Origin: Papaver somniferum
Lineage: Eukaryota > Streptophyta > Magnoliopsida > Ranunculales > Papaveraceae
Length of the DNA stretch: 64,000 bases
Assembly: GCF_003573695.1 (NCBI RefSeq)
Contig: NC_039364.1
Span: forward strand, 63,508,256 to 63,572,255
Direction of reading: 5' to 3'
Part shown: in pieces, positions 1-12,057 of the stretch
Position numbering within the stretch: the stretch's first letter is position 1
Layout of the letters: each line of letters opens with the position of its first letter
Translations under genes and position numbers: made by a program
Notes under the pieces: generated by a model
Databases searched by the model: none
Told to the model about the DNA's origin: nothing
Seen by the model: the letters and a program-made list of their open reading frames with translations, nothing else

Positions 1-1978
1 TATATTGTATTAATCCATCCCTAACAATTATTATTAGGAGAACTCTGCAAAATCTCAAGAGATTGTGCATCTTGATATGGAGGAAGACATTCAAGGACGT
101 GAGTCAATTCAAGAGCTGGTTCTGAAGAAGATGCTTGCAAGAAATGACCACAACTCCTGGATTGATGATTCTGTCAAGGATTTAACTCGTTTTCAAAATG
201 ATTCAAAGGTCGAGTTTGCAAATCTTCAACTGCAAATAAACCAACTCTTGGATGGTCAGGCCAAAATCCTTGCAAATCAAAATATTTTGATACGGAATCA
301 GAAAAAGCTCATCACAGACTGTGTCAAAGCTAGACAACTTGCTCGGGTTGTTGATCGAAAAGTTTGTGTTCTTACTCACGGACATGGAGTTTCTACGGTT
401 AGAAGAGTTAAGGAAAATAGTGACACCTTATATGATGGATTCATTGAAAGGTATGAGGTTCTCAAGGAAATTTGAATGTCTTGTAAATCTTCTTTTTATG
501 TTTTTAGAAGAATAACTAGGGTTTGGAATAGCCATTATTGTGAGTACACATAGCTATGTCCAACAATTTTCATCTTCGATGTTTTTAGATTTATTTATTT
601 AAATTCTAAGTGTTTGGAAGATGATTTTTGAAATTTTAATTTTTATGATTTTATATATTGAAAATTGTTATGGGATATGTTGTTTACGTCCGTGAACCAG
701 TGACTGTCCCATACTTGTTCAAAAGTTATCTCTATTATGTCGGTATTAATGTATTGATAGAAGGTAGAATGAACTTTTGACATTACAAAAGTTAAAGCCT
801 TTTATGTCATTGTTTTGATGGAAGAAAGGATAAAACTTTTGTTTACAAGGATTAAGTCTATTATATGTCATTGTGCAAATAGTGATGGAAAATAGAATGA
901 ATCCTTGTCTATTCCGCAGTATTGGTCGATCTCCGATCACATCTTTGTGCAAATATTGTGTTGCTCCGTAAGGTTCCTTATGTTTGAGCATGACCAACTA
1001 AATTGTTCATTCTCTTTTGGTTATTTTATTTGTTGCTTCGTAAGTTCTCTTATGTCGAGCATGACCAATTGAATTGATCATTTTTTGTGGTTAATTTATT
1101 TGTATAATTCCGCTTGAATTAATCATGGGTTTTCTTGTGGTTAATTTAATTGTGCACTTCGATTGGATTAATCATGAATTCTTTTGTGAATAATTCAATT
1201 GAATACTTTGGACTCTGATTCATGTATTCATGTGATTTGGTTATGTCTAAAGAAATCCTTTTTTTCTTGTGAAAGTAAGGTCGCCTTTGTTGTTCTTTCG
1301 GGAATGACATTTTGTGGGGAGAGTTCATTTTGAACTTGTGATTAATTGCCAAATCTTTGTGGGGAGTGCGGCTGTGGAATATTAGGGGTTATTTTGTATC
1401 TTTATAAATTCCTTGATGAATGCATTTAGCTTCGGCTTTATGATGGCATCTAAATAAGTTGATATGGTATTCTCTTTTGGTCATGAACTATCTCTATGAA
1501 AATTTCATGAGGATCCCACTAGTTTTCGTACCTTTTCCGATTTATATTGACAAAAAGGGGGCGAATTATTGTGTAGTGTGATACTACAAATACATATTTT
1601 ACGGATCATTATGTAAGGCGGAGCGGTTTTCATGTTGAGATGAAGTATTGACTAAGGGGGAGTGATACATATCACCATAGTATTGTTGTCAAAGTTGTGA
1701 TACAATTGAACTTTGATGTTGTGTAATAATACTATGACACCATATAACATGATTGGGAGCATTTTGTTTTCTCATTGTTATCGCTGCGGATCTTCAACAA
1801 CTGTGATGCTGAACTTACAACCTTTAGGATCATGGAGTACTTGGAAGTGACGAAGATTTCGAGTCGCGTCGAAGATGCCAAGGAGATCAAGCATTTGGAT
1901 GAGAAGCTACAATTTCTATCTATTTTGTAATCCATATGTATTGATAGTTTTGTCATTAAAATTGATAAAGGGGGAGAT
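1..1978 (+). mobile_element. 3' internal end of an LTR1-family LTR retrotransposon (5' part outside window)
   Basis: This stretch precedes an LTR that begins TGTTAGAGCA at 1979. It ends in a purine tract (AAAGGGGGAGA, about 1967-1977), the usual plus-strand primer site next to a 3' LTR. Two further purine tracts occur near 1553 and 1656. No RT, integrase or RNase H motif is visible; the only open frame of note is at 65-475. About 480-1960 is AT-rich and holds only short shadow frames. The same LTR family in the same orientation is at 59785. Orientation and the 3' boundary are well supported; the element's class (probably copia-like, because the right-hand copy uses a tRNA-iMet primer site) is inferred. 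Confidence 0.7.
38..475 (+). CDS. Unrecognised coiled-coil-type ORF at the 3' end of an LTR1-family element
   Basis: The open frame runs from just after a stop/possible splice acceptor (ATTAG at 33-37) to a TGA ending at 475. The first ATG is at 77; 65 is only a GTG. The product of about 130 residues is hydrophilic and charged, with heptad-like Leu/Ile spacing around residues 50-90 (LQLQINQLLDGQAKILANQ), consistent with a coiled coil. I do not recognise a domain. Its place between the (unseen) main coding region and the polypurine tract suits an accessory 3' ORF of an LTR retrotransposon. The sequence AG|GAG at 36-38 could be a 3' splice site, so this may be a terminal exon. It could also be a chance remnant of gag. 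Confidence 0.4.
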   Translation, partial: ENSAKSQEIVHLDMEEDIQGRESIQELVLKKMLARNDHNSWIDDSVKDLTRFQNDSKVEFANLQLQINQLLDGQAKILANQNILIRNQKKLITDCVKARQLARVVDRKVCVLTHGHGVSTVRRVKENSDTLYDGFIERYEVLKEI

Positions 1979-2748
1979 TGTTAGAGCACTGCTCGGTCGA
2001 ACTCGCATGCATTGCTATCTCAAGCACGTTTGTCGATGTTAGTGGTCAAAACTATAAGTCTTGATTTCTATCCTATTTATAGATGTCTCGGACTAGTACA
2101 TAGATAATGTAGTTGAGCTTAGATTTCACAGATTTCATCATTTGAAGACGAAGAACTACTAAGGGGAGCTTGTGGAACTTCTTCGACAAAAGGTATGTGG
2201 AGACTTGAACTCATCTATCACTTGGAAAGTCTATTTCTACTATCTCCTATATTGAGACATAAGTCGTGTTACGATATATTTTTCTCTATACATTGAGATT
2301 TCGAGATGAGTATATCTCGCTTACATATTTCTCGAAATATGTGTTGGTAAGCTTTCGCTTCGACCAAGTTCATCTTATATCATGAGAAAATTTCCGAGTA
2401 ACATCTTACATGGTTTGTGTGATACAATCATTTTATGTAGGCTTGGAATGTTTCGATAATGATTATTTCAATATCTTGAAAATTGCTTTGATGCTAATAA
2501 TGTGTGAAAACGGCTATTGACATTATAGAAGAATGTTTCAATGATTGAAATAAAGAGTTGAGAATGTAATCATGTTTGGATATAAGCATATATAGTGTGT
2601 ATGCACATTAGTGTATAAATCCACAAATCAGGAACCAAGTGTATGCATATGTGTGTATACCAAATTGGTGAAGGAGACAAGATAAATATGCGTACTCGTA
2701 CGCATACTGGCGGAAGTTTTCAGACCGAAAATATCTGCTGAGTTTGGA
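1979..2748 (+). repeat. LTR1 #1 (3' LTR), first segment
   Basis: Begins TGTTAGAGCACTGC directly after the polypurine tract. It matches the start of the intact LTR at 59785 and, inverted, 41712 downward. It is interrupted at 2748/2749 by a second LTR that also starts TGTTAGAGCA. The same LTR resumes at about 4860-5917 and finishes at 23046-23584. The summed segments (about 2.36 kb) agree with the 2397-bp intact copy at 59785-62181. Confidence 0.85.
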
Positions 2749-4850
2749 TGTTAGAGCATGGGTCGGTTGAACCCACCAAGCATTGGTATGTCAAGTTTGG
2801 TTGTCATATTTTAGTGAACCAAAACTCGTGTTAAGAGTCGCTTGATTAGGTACTAGAGTTAAACTTTGTATAGGTTAGCTTGAAAGTATTAGGATATGAG
2901 ACATTACAAGTATTGCGAAGACTTGAAGATGTGAAGAAGCAAGGATCTACAACGACAACAATCATCCTTCCACTTGAGGTTAGTGATATTTGACTTGAAC
3001 TGTTTCATTCCCTAACGTATCTTTCAAGTCGTGCATATTGAAAACATAAATGCGAAGCATATTTGAACTCTAGATAGACATAGTATTAAGGAATACAATA
3101 CGAAGTTTATTGCTTAACCATTAAACTTTGTAGATAAGACATCGCCATAATTATTTGAATGTTATTGTGATTATGTATGGGTATGAGGGGAGGATTTCAT
3201 CATAGGGTACAATGTTTACATGTGTTCTAAGGAAGTAAGTTCATAAACTTGTTTGTGAACCGAAAAGGAAATTGCCAGGTGTTATTGGTTTTGTTATTCA
3301 TTGCATATCTTATGAACAACCAATACGTGTGATAGAGTATAACCGCTCACAACTTGTTGTGTTCTTGGTAGAACCGTTCACAAAGGCCTGACTTATGTAT
3401 TGGTATAACTTTTATTAGTAAAACCAATCTTAAGTAATCACCTGTGGTGTGACCGTATTTTCTATGTCTGACCTTGTAAGGGAGAGGGAACCGATCCTTG
3501 TAAGGGAAAGGGAACCGATCCTAGTAAGGGGTGCAATACATCAAAGGGAACCGATCCTTGTATGAGGTGCAACAAGGTTTATAGCAGAAAGGGGAACCGA
3601 TCCTATGGACATGTGCAACACATATAAGTTAGATACCAATATATGTGAGGAACCGATCCTAGTACCTAGTCAACCGATCTTTTGGGAATCTAGTGTGACT
3701 ATGCAAAGTACTCACATGGAGGTAGAACCGAAACTTGTTTTGGTAGAACCGTAAACCCATGATTGTGATTGAATGTCGGTTTGATCAATCACATAGTTCT
3801 TGAAAGTCTGATGAACCAATTTTAAACTTGTTTGGAAGTGTGGGGTTTCAAGGTTGTAAGTGTGAAAGAGAACTTACAAAGTTAAGATGTCGACAAACTT
3901 TGAACACGTGCTATGAATGTTTATTTCTATAATTGTTCAAAGATATTCCTTAACGTCTAAGGGAAGAGAATCCCAGGATCGAAACATAAGTAAGTTAAGA
4001 ATCTTTTAATTAAGATTATTAATTTCATGTAGGAAAATTACAGAATTAGTAATGTGCATTTACTAATTATATTTTCCGAGAGATTTCGATCGTTATTTTT
4101 GGACATGGCATTTCCAGGAATTATGGAAACCGAATTTGTGCTTTAATGAATATCTTGAGAATATTTTCGGTTTTGGAAATTCCTTGGTGTCCAAACTTCC
4201 TTGTCTATAAATACACGAAGTTTTCCTTTCTAGCAAACTAATCCTTCGTAACAACAAACTTCATATTTTGTCTTTGTTACTGGTGTAGCCTCCTATCGGA
4301 GAGGAGAATAATCTAATTAGATGAAATATCTTACGGCCGCTCGTTTTAAAGTCTCCTTTGGGATTGATAATCTCTAGCGCGACCCGTTGGTGGGAAACTA
4401 GATAATTGCGGTTTATCTTTGTTTTCGATTGATTTGATTGACTAACGGCGGTTGAAATCTGATTGCACCTGGTTTGTTTATTCTTGGGAATCTTCTCTTC
4501 TAATATAAGATTCACTCAAACTAGTTCAGAGTTTCGACAAGGATCTTTAGACTATTGTTAGTTCTAAAGACGATCTTGTGATAATCCATTGTTAACAGAC
4601 TCTGTTATGTGCGTGATTGATCACAAGAGATTCAAGTGATTGTGTGTAGGTTTTTATTGAAAATTTAAGAATATTTGAAGACAAAGAATATATTAAAGAT
4701 CTGACTTGGGTTTTATAATCTTTGTTGTGCACAATACTTGTTTCGGTAAAAGAGGATCCAATTAATAATCGGTTTATCTTTGTGGTAGATTGGATTGATT
4801 AATTGAGTAGATCGGCATCAACACGGTTCTTCGGATTAAAGGTGTTGTTG
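2749..4850 (+). repeat. LTR2-family LTR fragment nested in LTR1 #1
   Basis: Starts TGTTAGAGCATGGG and matches, in reverse complement, the LTRs at 33366-35324 and 38969-41669 (for example the GGTTGAACCCACCAAGC block and the block near 4600-4700). It carries about six copies of an AACCGATC-containing repeat at 3478-3670, the counterpart of the array at 40700-40960. The last ~600 bp of the family's LTR is missing or unrecognisable after about 4815. No matching duplication of the 5 bp before it (TTGGA) is evident on the far side, so the 3' boundary is approximate. Confidence 0.65.
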
Positions 4851-4859
4851 GCTTAATCT

Positions 4860-5917
4860 TAAACGATTACCTTTGGGTGGTTACTTTGTCAAATCGGTCA
4901 GTTCATGGAATTAAACATTTAAATCATAAGGAATGCAATCTTTGCAAACCTTGGCTATAATGTTCATGATTGATTCAAGTGAATCAAACCGATTTGGTTT
5001 CAATTGTGTTTTCTATAGCAATTGAACAACTCTTTAACTAGTTTCATTTGAGTCATTTGAACTAGTTATGGTTGAGATGAATAAGGTTGATATGAGAGTA
5101 ATCATATGGCTAACCTCGGTTAACTATTTGTGAACCAACATGGTGTACACGTTTAGGTACAGTTACATCAACCTAAATGAGGGTACATTTCATTTGTGTG
5201 TAACAAGCTAAGTTCGATCTAACAGTTGAAAGATATTAGCTTGGTTGAATCAGGTTTTTCATCCAACGGTAATTATTTGATGCTTTGTTACCAAGGTAAC
5301 TTGGATTGCAAACCCTGATTTGAAAACTATATAAAGGAGAACTATAGAAACTGGGAAACCTAATCCCCACACTTCTTGTGTGTTACTAGTTGCATAACTA
5401 GAGTCGATTCTCCTTTAACCTTATGTTTCTTCTCGAGACCCTGTAGGTTAACGACTTGAAGACTTCATTGGGATTGTGAAGTCAGACCCAACTATTATCT
5501 TTCTAGTTGCGTGATCTGATCTTGTTGTTTCTGTCATGTTGAGTACAATTGAAATAATTGGCTCGAGATTTTATATCTCCGATAGGCAAGATAGAAAAGT
5601 AATCACAAACACCTTCGTCTCATTGTTTGTGATTCCACAGTAACTTGTTTCACTAGTCGATTAAGTTTATTGTCAGGTGATTGATAATACTAGGATGTTC
5701 TTCGGGAATATAAGTCCGGTTTATCAATTGGTTCCTGTTCACCTTGATTTATCAAAAGACGGAACAAAAACTCTTGGGTATTTCTGTGGGAGACAAATTT
5801 ATTCAATCCTATAGACTTTTCTGTGTGTGACAGATTTGTCTATCAAGTCTTCGACTTTGGATCGTAGCAACTCTTGGTTGTGGGTGAGATCAACTAAGGG
5901 AATCAAGTGCACAGTAT
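4860..5917 (+). repeat. LTR1 #1, second segment
   Basis: Matches 60580-61630 of the intact LTR1 copy throughout, including the block around 5880-5910. It ends exactly at the 5-bp target duplication AGTAT (5913-5917) of the large gypsy insertion. Its continuation is at 23046. Confidence 0.85.
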
Positions 5918-8900
5918 TGTAGATGGAGAAAAACGATTTTCTGGTTTTTAAGGAATTGAGGAGACTACCGTACGGAGGAGACTCCTCGAACCGAGCAAAA
6001 TGTTAAACCTCACACAGATGCACCGCTGCAAAGGGGGTGCTCTAGATTCGAGAGATCAATCTGTAGTACTCCGGCCTAAATCAAGACAATAACCGTTCCA
6101 GAGTAAATTCGGTCACAAGAGAGGATGGGTTGATTTGTAGGAGGGAAGCTGGGAAATATGTGGAATCAATGGTAATCAAAGATTGTGGGTGTGCGAATTC
6201 TGAATATGATAATCTCTGAATGATTGAAATTGCTCAATTGAGAGTAATTGCTCAATTTATGAGTTGATGATATCATGTTGTCGATGAGACCTGAGATTGA
6301 TGATACTGATGATGATGATTCAATCATGATTCAGAGACTTATTTATATTGTTGGAATTGTAGACACCATGATCCCATGAAATGTGACAGTTGATGGAATC
6401 AAGGAGTGGGGAAGTGGAGATTGTGTTTGAAACCAGTTGCTCAACGTGTGGAGACTTGGTCGATTTTCCACCCATTACCTCGTGAATTCCTTCAACTGAT
6501 TGCACGACTTGCTCATATTCCATCGTGTGTTTGAACACACGTGCCGTAGACCGCCAGACCAAAACCCTAAGTGATATCCCCCAAAGTGACAAGATTGACG
6601 TCTCGTGGTTTGTTAGTCAATTGATGACTTCGTGGTTTGATGGGACGATGATTCCATGTAGTTGCTGAGTTGAACATGATGTTCTGAAACTCATGAATTG
6701 AACATGTCATGAGACAGAGGTATAGTTCTTACGATGAAGTGAGCAAGTATTGCTCATTCGATGGATCGTTGAATATTTATTGTTGAACCAATATTCCTTG
6801 GTTTGAGCAAATATTTATCATCTGATTAAGTGTTGCTCATGTGATGAATTGTTGAATATTTGATCGTCTGAGCAAGTGTTGCTCATCTGATGGATTATTG
6901 GCAGCGTGACCAAAATATTAATTAAAGTACTGGTTGTTGAACCGAACATAATTAATAAGATTAATGACCATGAGGTCTTCGTAAAATTATTAAGGTTGGA
7001 ATCTGGAATGATGATCCTTGGATTCAGAAACCCTAATTTGATCAATTGATGATCAATTCATGGTTCGTCAGAATTTTAACCATGGGACGAAGGAGGAAGA
7101 GACTACATGGGACCGTGGATCAACCATGTAGTGCCCATATGCTCACGTGAGCAAATACAAAGAACTCCTGAAGATTTGACGATTTGTTGGTGGAAGAATG
7201 ATTAAATGCTGGCTTAATCATTTATTCAAAAATGCTCGTCTGAGCCTTAGGTGAGAAAACCTAATTAATTATGACGAGGCGAGGGACCGACCATGGAGTC
7301 ATGAAACCGACCCTGGGTTGTCACGTGACCGCCTGATGATCACTTCATGAAAATCCAAAGTGTTTGGAAGAGTTTTGGACCTAATACGAGCAATTGTGCA
7401 AATTAGGTCAAAACTGTGAAAATTGATGGGACCGGCTTCCGTGAGCCAAAGAGAGAATCTTGGTCGGTCAAGATAGCGTGCTCGTGTCCCAAAGGCATCC
7501 GCGTCTCAGTCCTGAGAATTTTGATATTTTCTGGCGTGCAATTGAGCATCCATTCGAGAAAATATGCCAAAATTAGGGTTTCGACGAAACTGAGGAAAAC
7601 ACCATGAGATGATGAAAAATAATTATAAAATAAGGAATGAGGAGGCGTGGGACCGCCGTGGTCAAGGCATGGTCGGTTGGTCGTGACTATGGTCCCGTGG
7701 TGCCTTTTCCTTAATTTTATAATATTTTGATGATTTTATGAAAAATTCATGAATTTTGAGAAATTTGATGAATTTAGGGAGTTTCCATGAATTGAAGGAG
7801 TTTTCATGAGTTCATGGAAGCAAAATATTAAAATAATAAAAACAAGGGCGTGTGGGACCATGGAGGCATGGCCGGCCGGCTATGGACCGGTCCCACGAGT
7901 TTTTCATAGTTTTTTAATATTTTTAGGTATTTTTGATGATTTGAGGGAATTTTTTCTAATTTGAGAGAAATACCATAAAATCAAGGAATTTGATGAATTC
8001 AAGGAAAAATAGGATAAATAATAATAAAATTACAAAGCAAAGGGCGTGTGGGACCGGTTAGGGCATGGCCGGCCGGCTAGTGGCACCGTCCCACAAGTTT
8101 TCATAATTTTATTTTATTTTATTATTAAATGATGATTTGTGCAAAAAATACCATGAAATCAAGGAGTTTTTTCATGAAATTAGAGAAATAATAATAATAA
8201 TAATAAAATAATGAGGAATCGTGAGGTGTGGGGCCTTCTGGGACCAAGGCATGGCCGGTTGGCCAACGGTCAGGCCCCACACTTCTTTCCTTAATTTTAT
8301 ATTATATTTTACGAATTTATGAAAATACCATGAAACCGAGGAGTTTCCTCGAGACGAAAGAGATTTGATAAAATCAGAGAATTTTCATCAAATCATGGAA
8401 AATAATAAAAATGCATTAGAAATATAAAACTTGCATTGGATTGACCACGACACGGTCGGTCGGTCGTGTGTTCGTGTTCCCAGCACCTTGGTCAATACAC
8501 TTTCACTATTTGAATCGGGGCTTACTTAGAGGTAGCTCAGACGCCCGGTTGTTGATTATTTACTACTAATTGTGGAATTCAGTGGAGAATAATTCACAAA
8601 ACTGAGTGATAATATGTTTATTATTAATTCATAGGATCAGCTGAGGATTCGACTACGAATTCAGAATAATAAAGTGATCATTACCATTCCATGGGACCAG
8701 TCATGGATTCGACCATTGAATATGAGCAATTGTAATTAGGAATAATTAACTTTGTGGCTCTATACTAGCAGAGCAAGCTGTCTAGGAGCATTAATTATCC
8801 CAATATGAGCTTGTCGGTAAGTCATATCCTTTATATAGTCAGGGTAAACTCGTTGTTTGTTCCTGAAGACGTTATCGCTCTATACTCGCAGAACAAGCTG

Positions 8901-9132
8901 TCTAGGAGCCGTCCATCTCGTGATACTATATAGAAATAATCACTGAAAGTATTCAGTATTCATGAGATATGCCGTTGTCCAGTCGTGAGACTACATATCT
9001 GAGAGAAAGTACTCTCCGTTGAGAATTCGATGAGAGACCCGTGTCTCAATACTCACGTCAGATTGCTGGATCAGAGCTTCGTATAATTATGAATTTACGA
9101 TTTTAGCCCTTGTCGAAAATCCACCATCTACA
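5918..9132 (-). repeat. LTR A (3' LTR of the gypsy element), 3215 bp
   Basis: Bounded by TGTAGATGG at 5918 and CCATCTACA ending at 9132. It is nearly identical by eye to LTR B, but lacks about 105 bp (present at about 18725-18835) and has only one copy of the ~60-bp repeat that is multi-copy in LTRs B and C. It also keeps about 37 bp near 7655-7700 that LTR B lacks. The short open frames inside it (for example 6320-6592, 7416-7607) recur in LTR B without sign of selection and are treated as non-coding. Confidence 0.9.
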
Positions 9133-10027
9133 TTAAGTCCCCTGCTTACTGGGGAAAGCTGTGTTCCTCAGTCAGCATTAAATGGTGATTTTCCGGCCAT
9201 AAATAACAATACCAGTAATTGAACTTAGTCGTAAGTTGAGACGTTACCGGATTTAGAGAGCATGAGCAAACCACGACTTGATGAAGGCTTCAATGTCATG
9301 ATTGGAGTGTCGTTTGATGAGCATAAATTGGTGTTGAACCTGGTTTGGACGACGAGTCCGTGGTGGTAGGATTCGCGGGCCGGGCCCATGAAACAATCCG
9401 TTTATGAATACGCTCGTTCGTTCGTTAGTTTAAGGAACAAACAAAATAGACCTGAGTCTAATGATATAAAATTCGTCTATGAGCTTTCACAAAACAATTT
9501 TATATTTTAAATATGTGAGATTCACAAAGTGGAATAAACTCTCGTTTCAAAGGTGGATGCTCGCGTGAAGGAGCAAAATATATATATTTTCAAATTCACG
9601 TGAGTTTCACGTTAAAATATATTTGTAAAATCAATGTTTTGATTTTGAACAATTGTTGAAAGTAGACAACCATACATGGTGAAAGAATGTCTATATGTGA
9701 GTTTTCACAATCGTAGAATGGACGTCTGTCCAGATTTTGAGAAACCAGTGAATGTTCACATTGTAAAATTTACGTGGGTTGTTCACGGTTTTGTGAAAAT
9801 CATGTCAGAATTTTGCTCGTCTTAGCAGGTTTGAAGGAACGAGCAAGATTTGAAGTATTAACTCATGTACTGTTAGTGGAATCGTAAACAGGTAAGAGTT
9901 GAAAGTTACCATTTTTGCAGACGCTGATGTGAGCATCTTTATTCCATGATTCGTTGTTTTGCTGAATCCTGCGCTTGTGTATAAATGATGCGCTGAATGT
10001 TATGCATCTGTCAGCCACTTTGCAAGA
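9133..10027. other. Gypsy internal 3' end; no gene seen
   Basis: AT-rich internal sequence beside LTR A, duplicated at 19768-20681. On the minus strand the bases next to the LTR include AGCAGGGGACTTAA, a weak polypurine-tract candidate (about 9133-9148). No coding signal was found apart from chance frames. Confidence 0.5.
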
Positions 10028-12057
10028 ATGACTGACTCCCATGATGACACTTTCAAAGACGATGTTTCCAGGGATGACATCTCCGCGGGTGTAACTTCAA
10101 GAAATGGTACTTCTGGGACCTCTGAGTGATGGTGAGAGATCCTTCATACTGAGTTGTACTCCTGGTTATTTCATCAACTATACCACAGGATGATCATGTA
10201 GTGAGGTTTCAGATCAATGTAGACTCCTCGGAAATGGAAGAAAGTCTTCGGGGCGGAGCACCCAGAAGTAAGGACTACAGGATGTTAGCAAATGACGTGC
10301 AGTCCCCAGCCGTTTCTTTGGTGAGTTGTTAGCGCTCCTTGTGTCATGACTTTTTCCTGCCCGTGCAATTAGGATCACGAGACCAAGGTTTTGTTATTTC
10401 TTTTCAGACCTTTTCTCCATCGATTGACGGTCTTCAACTTGTTCCCAGGCGAACAATTCAGGAATCCAGTACTGATGAAGAAGTCGATGTAAATATCTCT
10501 TTCGTGCAGGTGATCGCGGCATCTCCTTGAATGAAATAATAATAATTTTTGTTGATGAATCCAGGAAGAAATCATTGTAGATAAGAATCATGTTGATGAA
10601 GCGCACTCTTCTTTGGGAGATGGGAATATGGAGAATTCCCGAAATCCCGAACCGAATGGAGATAGCGGTGTTGTCAACGGAGATTCTGGCATCGTCGAGC
10701 CTTCAAATGATTTAGAGACTCCCTTAGTAAGTATATCTCCTGTAATTTCTTCAAAGAAGTATGATATCGCTGATTCGTGAATGAATGAATGAAAATCCAT
10801 GTGAATTTATGGATAACTTTGCCGAAATACGTCACCGGAAAATTTCAGACTTCAGATTTTACTAGAAACGCTGTAGAATCTTCGTCCGAAGTCGGATTTT
10901 CGGGTTTGCATATGTATCTTCAAGCCCAGGAAATTTCCAAGCTTTAGAAAGAAATCTTTGAAGTTTGAGCATGTTTAGGGCCTGAAAAAGGCGAAATAGT
11001 GAACTTCCAGGAGACCTTCAGAACTTTTTCAGATGGCATGTTGCTCCATGTTTTAGCCACATCTCTTTGCTCGTTCATCGGATTGTCATGAAATTTTGAG
11101 ACGTTGTAGAGGACATCCATACGAAGAGAATGGTATATAACCCATCTTCAGATTCCTCGTAGATTGCTCCCAGTTCGTCTTTTAGTACAAGGGAGAGTAC
11201 AGTTTCTTCAGACGAGGTTACCGTAAAACGTATTTTCATGACTTTCATGCTATTTGCTCGTGCCTTGAGTGTATAATGATTAATCTTGATAATGTTGGAT
11301 TGCTTGTATGATGTATTTTATGATCTCATTTGGTTTCAAGCTTAAATGACTCTAACCTCATGTAATCTTCGTATTAGGTGCCAAATACCGAAGTTGAGGA
11401 TATTGAAACCAATGAGGATAACTCAAACTCCCTGGAGTTATTGATGAAGAGACAACCATCTCTGCACTTCAAGGCCATGAGAAGGTTGTCATTGAAGTCT
11501 TGGAAACTCAGATTGTTGCTGCTTCAGTGATAGAAGAAACCGAAACACCAGTAGAGAATACTGAAGAAACTGTTGCCCTGGAGGCTGCTCCAGTAATTGA
11601 GAACCGTATAGTGGTGCATGAATATCCAAGTGCAGGAGTTGCTTTTGATCCTCCGTTCGATGCTTCACTCCCGTATCATGAACTAGTTGGCGGATTCAGC
11701 GTTCCCATTGGATATGCAGGCTTGTACGAGAAACCGTGGAAGATGTATGGGCACATCGTCGTTACCAAGGATCCGGAGCATAGTTATTTCTTGACGAGGC
11801 AAGTAGAAGCCATATTGTGTGTTATAAATGATATCCGCATCACAACTGGAAATACTGTCACCCGGGATGTACTCTTTGATTGGGAGTACAACTTGAAGAA
11901 AGCTGAAGAACTTGGCTTCAATTTGAAGTGGCTTCGTCAAAAGATTGATGCTATAAGGAAAGCGGTGGAAGGTGACACTTCTTTCACCACCAGTGATGCC
12001 GTGTTGAAGAAGATGGATGAAGAAAAGCAGAAATCTTATTTTGCTGACTTTCTTTAG
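10028..12057 (+). pseudogene. Multi-exon gene of unknown function, antisense inside the gypsy element (copy 1, frameshifted)
   Basis: Four exons read on the plus strand with GT..AG borders and phase-0 joins: 10189-10320 (44 codons), 10462-10509 (16), 10565-10726 (54) and 11378-12057. A candidate first exon starts at ATG 10028, but its frame reaches TGA near 10127 and I could not join it cleanly. The product is acidic (Asp/Glu/Ser-rich, then a Glu/Val-rich stretch). It ends in a compact domain of about 150 residues with LFDWEYNLKKAEELGF and LKWLRQKID; this faintly recalls helical modules of PEARLI4/MATH-type plant proteins, but I do not claim the family. Exon 5 lacks one nucleotide near 11430 relative to copy 2, breaking the frame; from 11500 it is open for 185 codons. 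It lies opposite to gag, between the protease remnant and LTR A. Antisense ORFs downstream of the coding region are known in Tat-lineage elements such as Grande; capture of a host gene is the alternative. Confidence 0.6.

Noticed and set aside
4261..4515. 84-codon minus-strand frame
   Set aside because: Inside the LTR2 fragment; not open in the equivalent region of other LTR2 copies.
7416..7607. 63-codon open frame repeated at 17684-17875
   Set aside because: Both copies lie at the same place in gypsy LTRs A and B; conservation follows from LTR identity, and there is no start context or domain.
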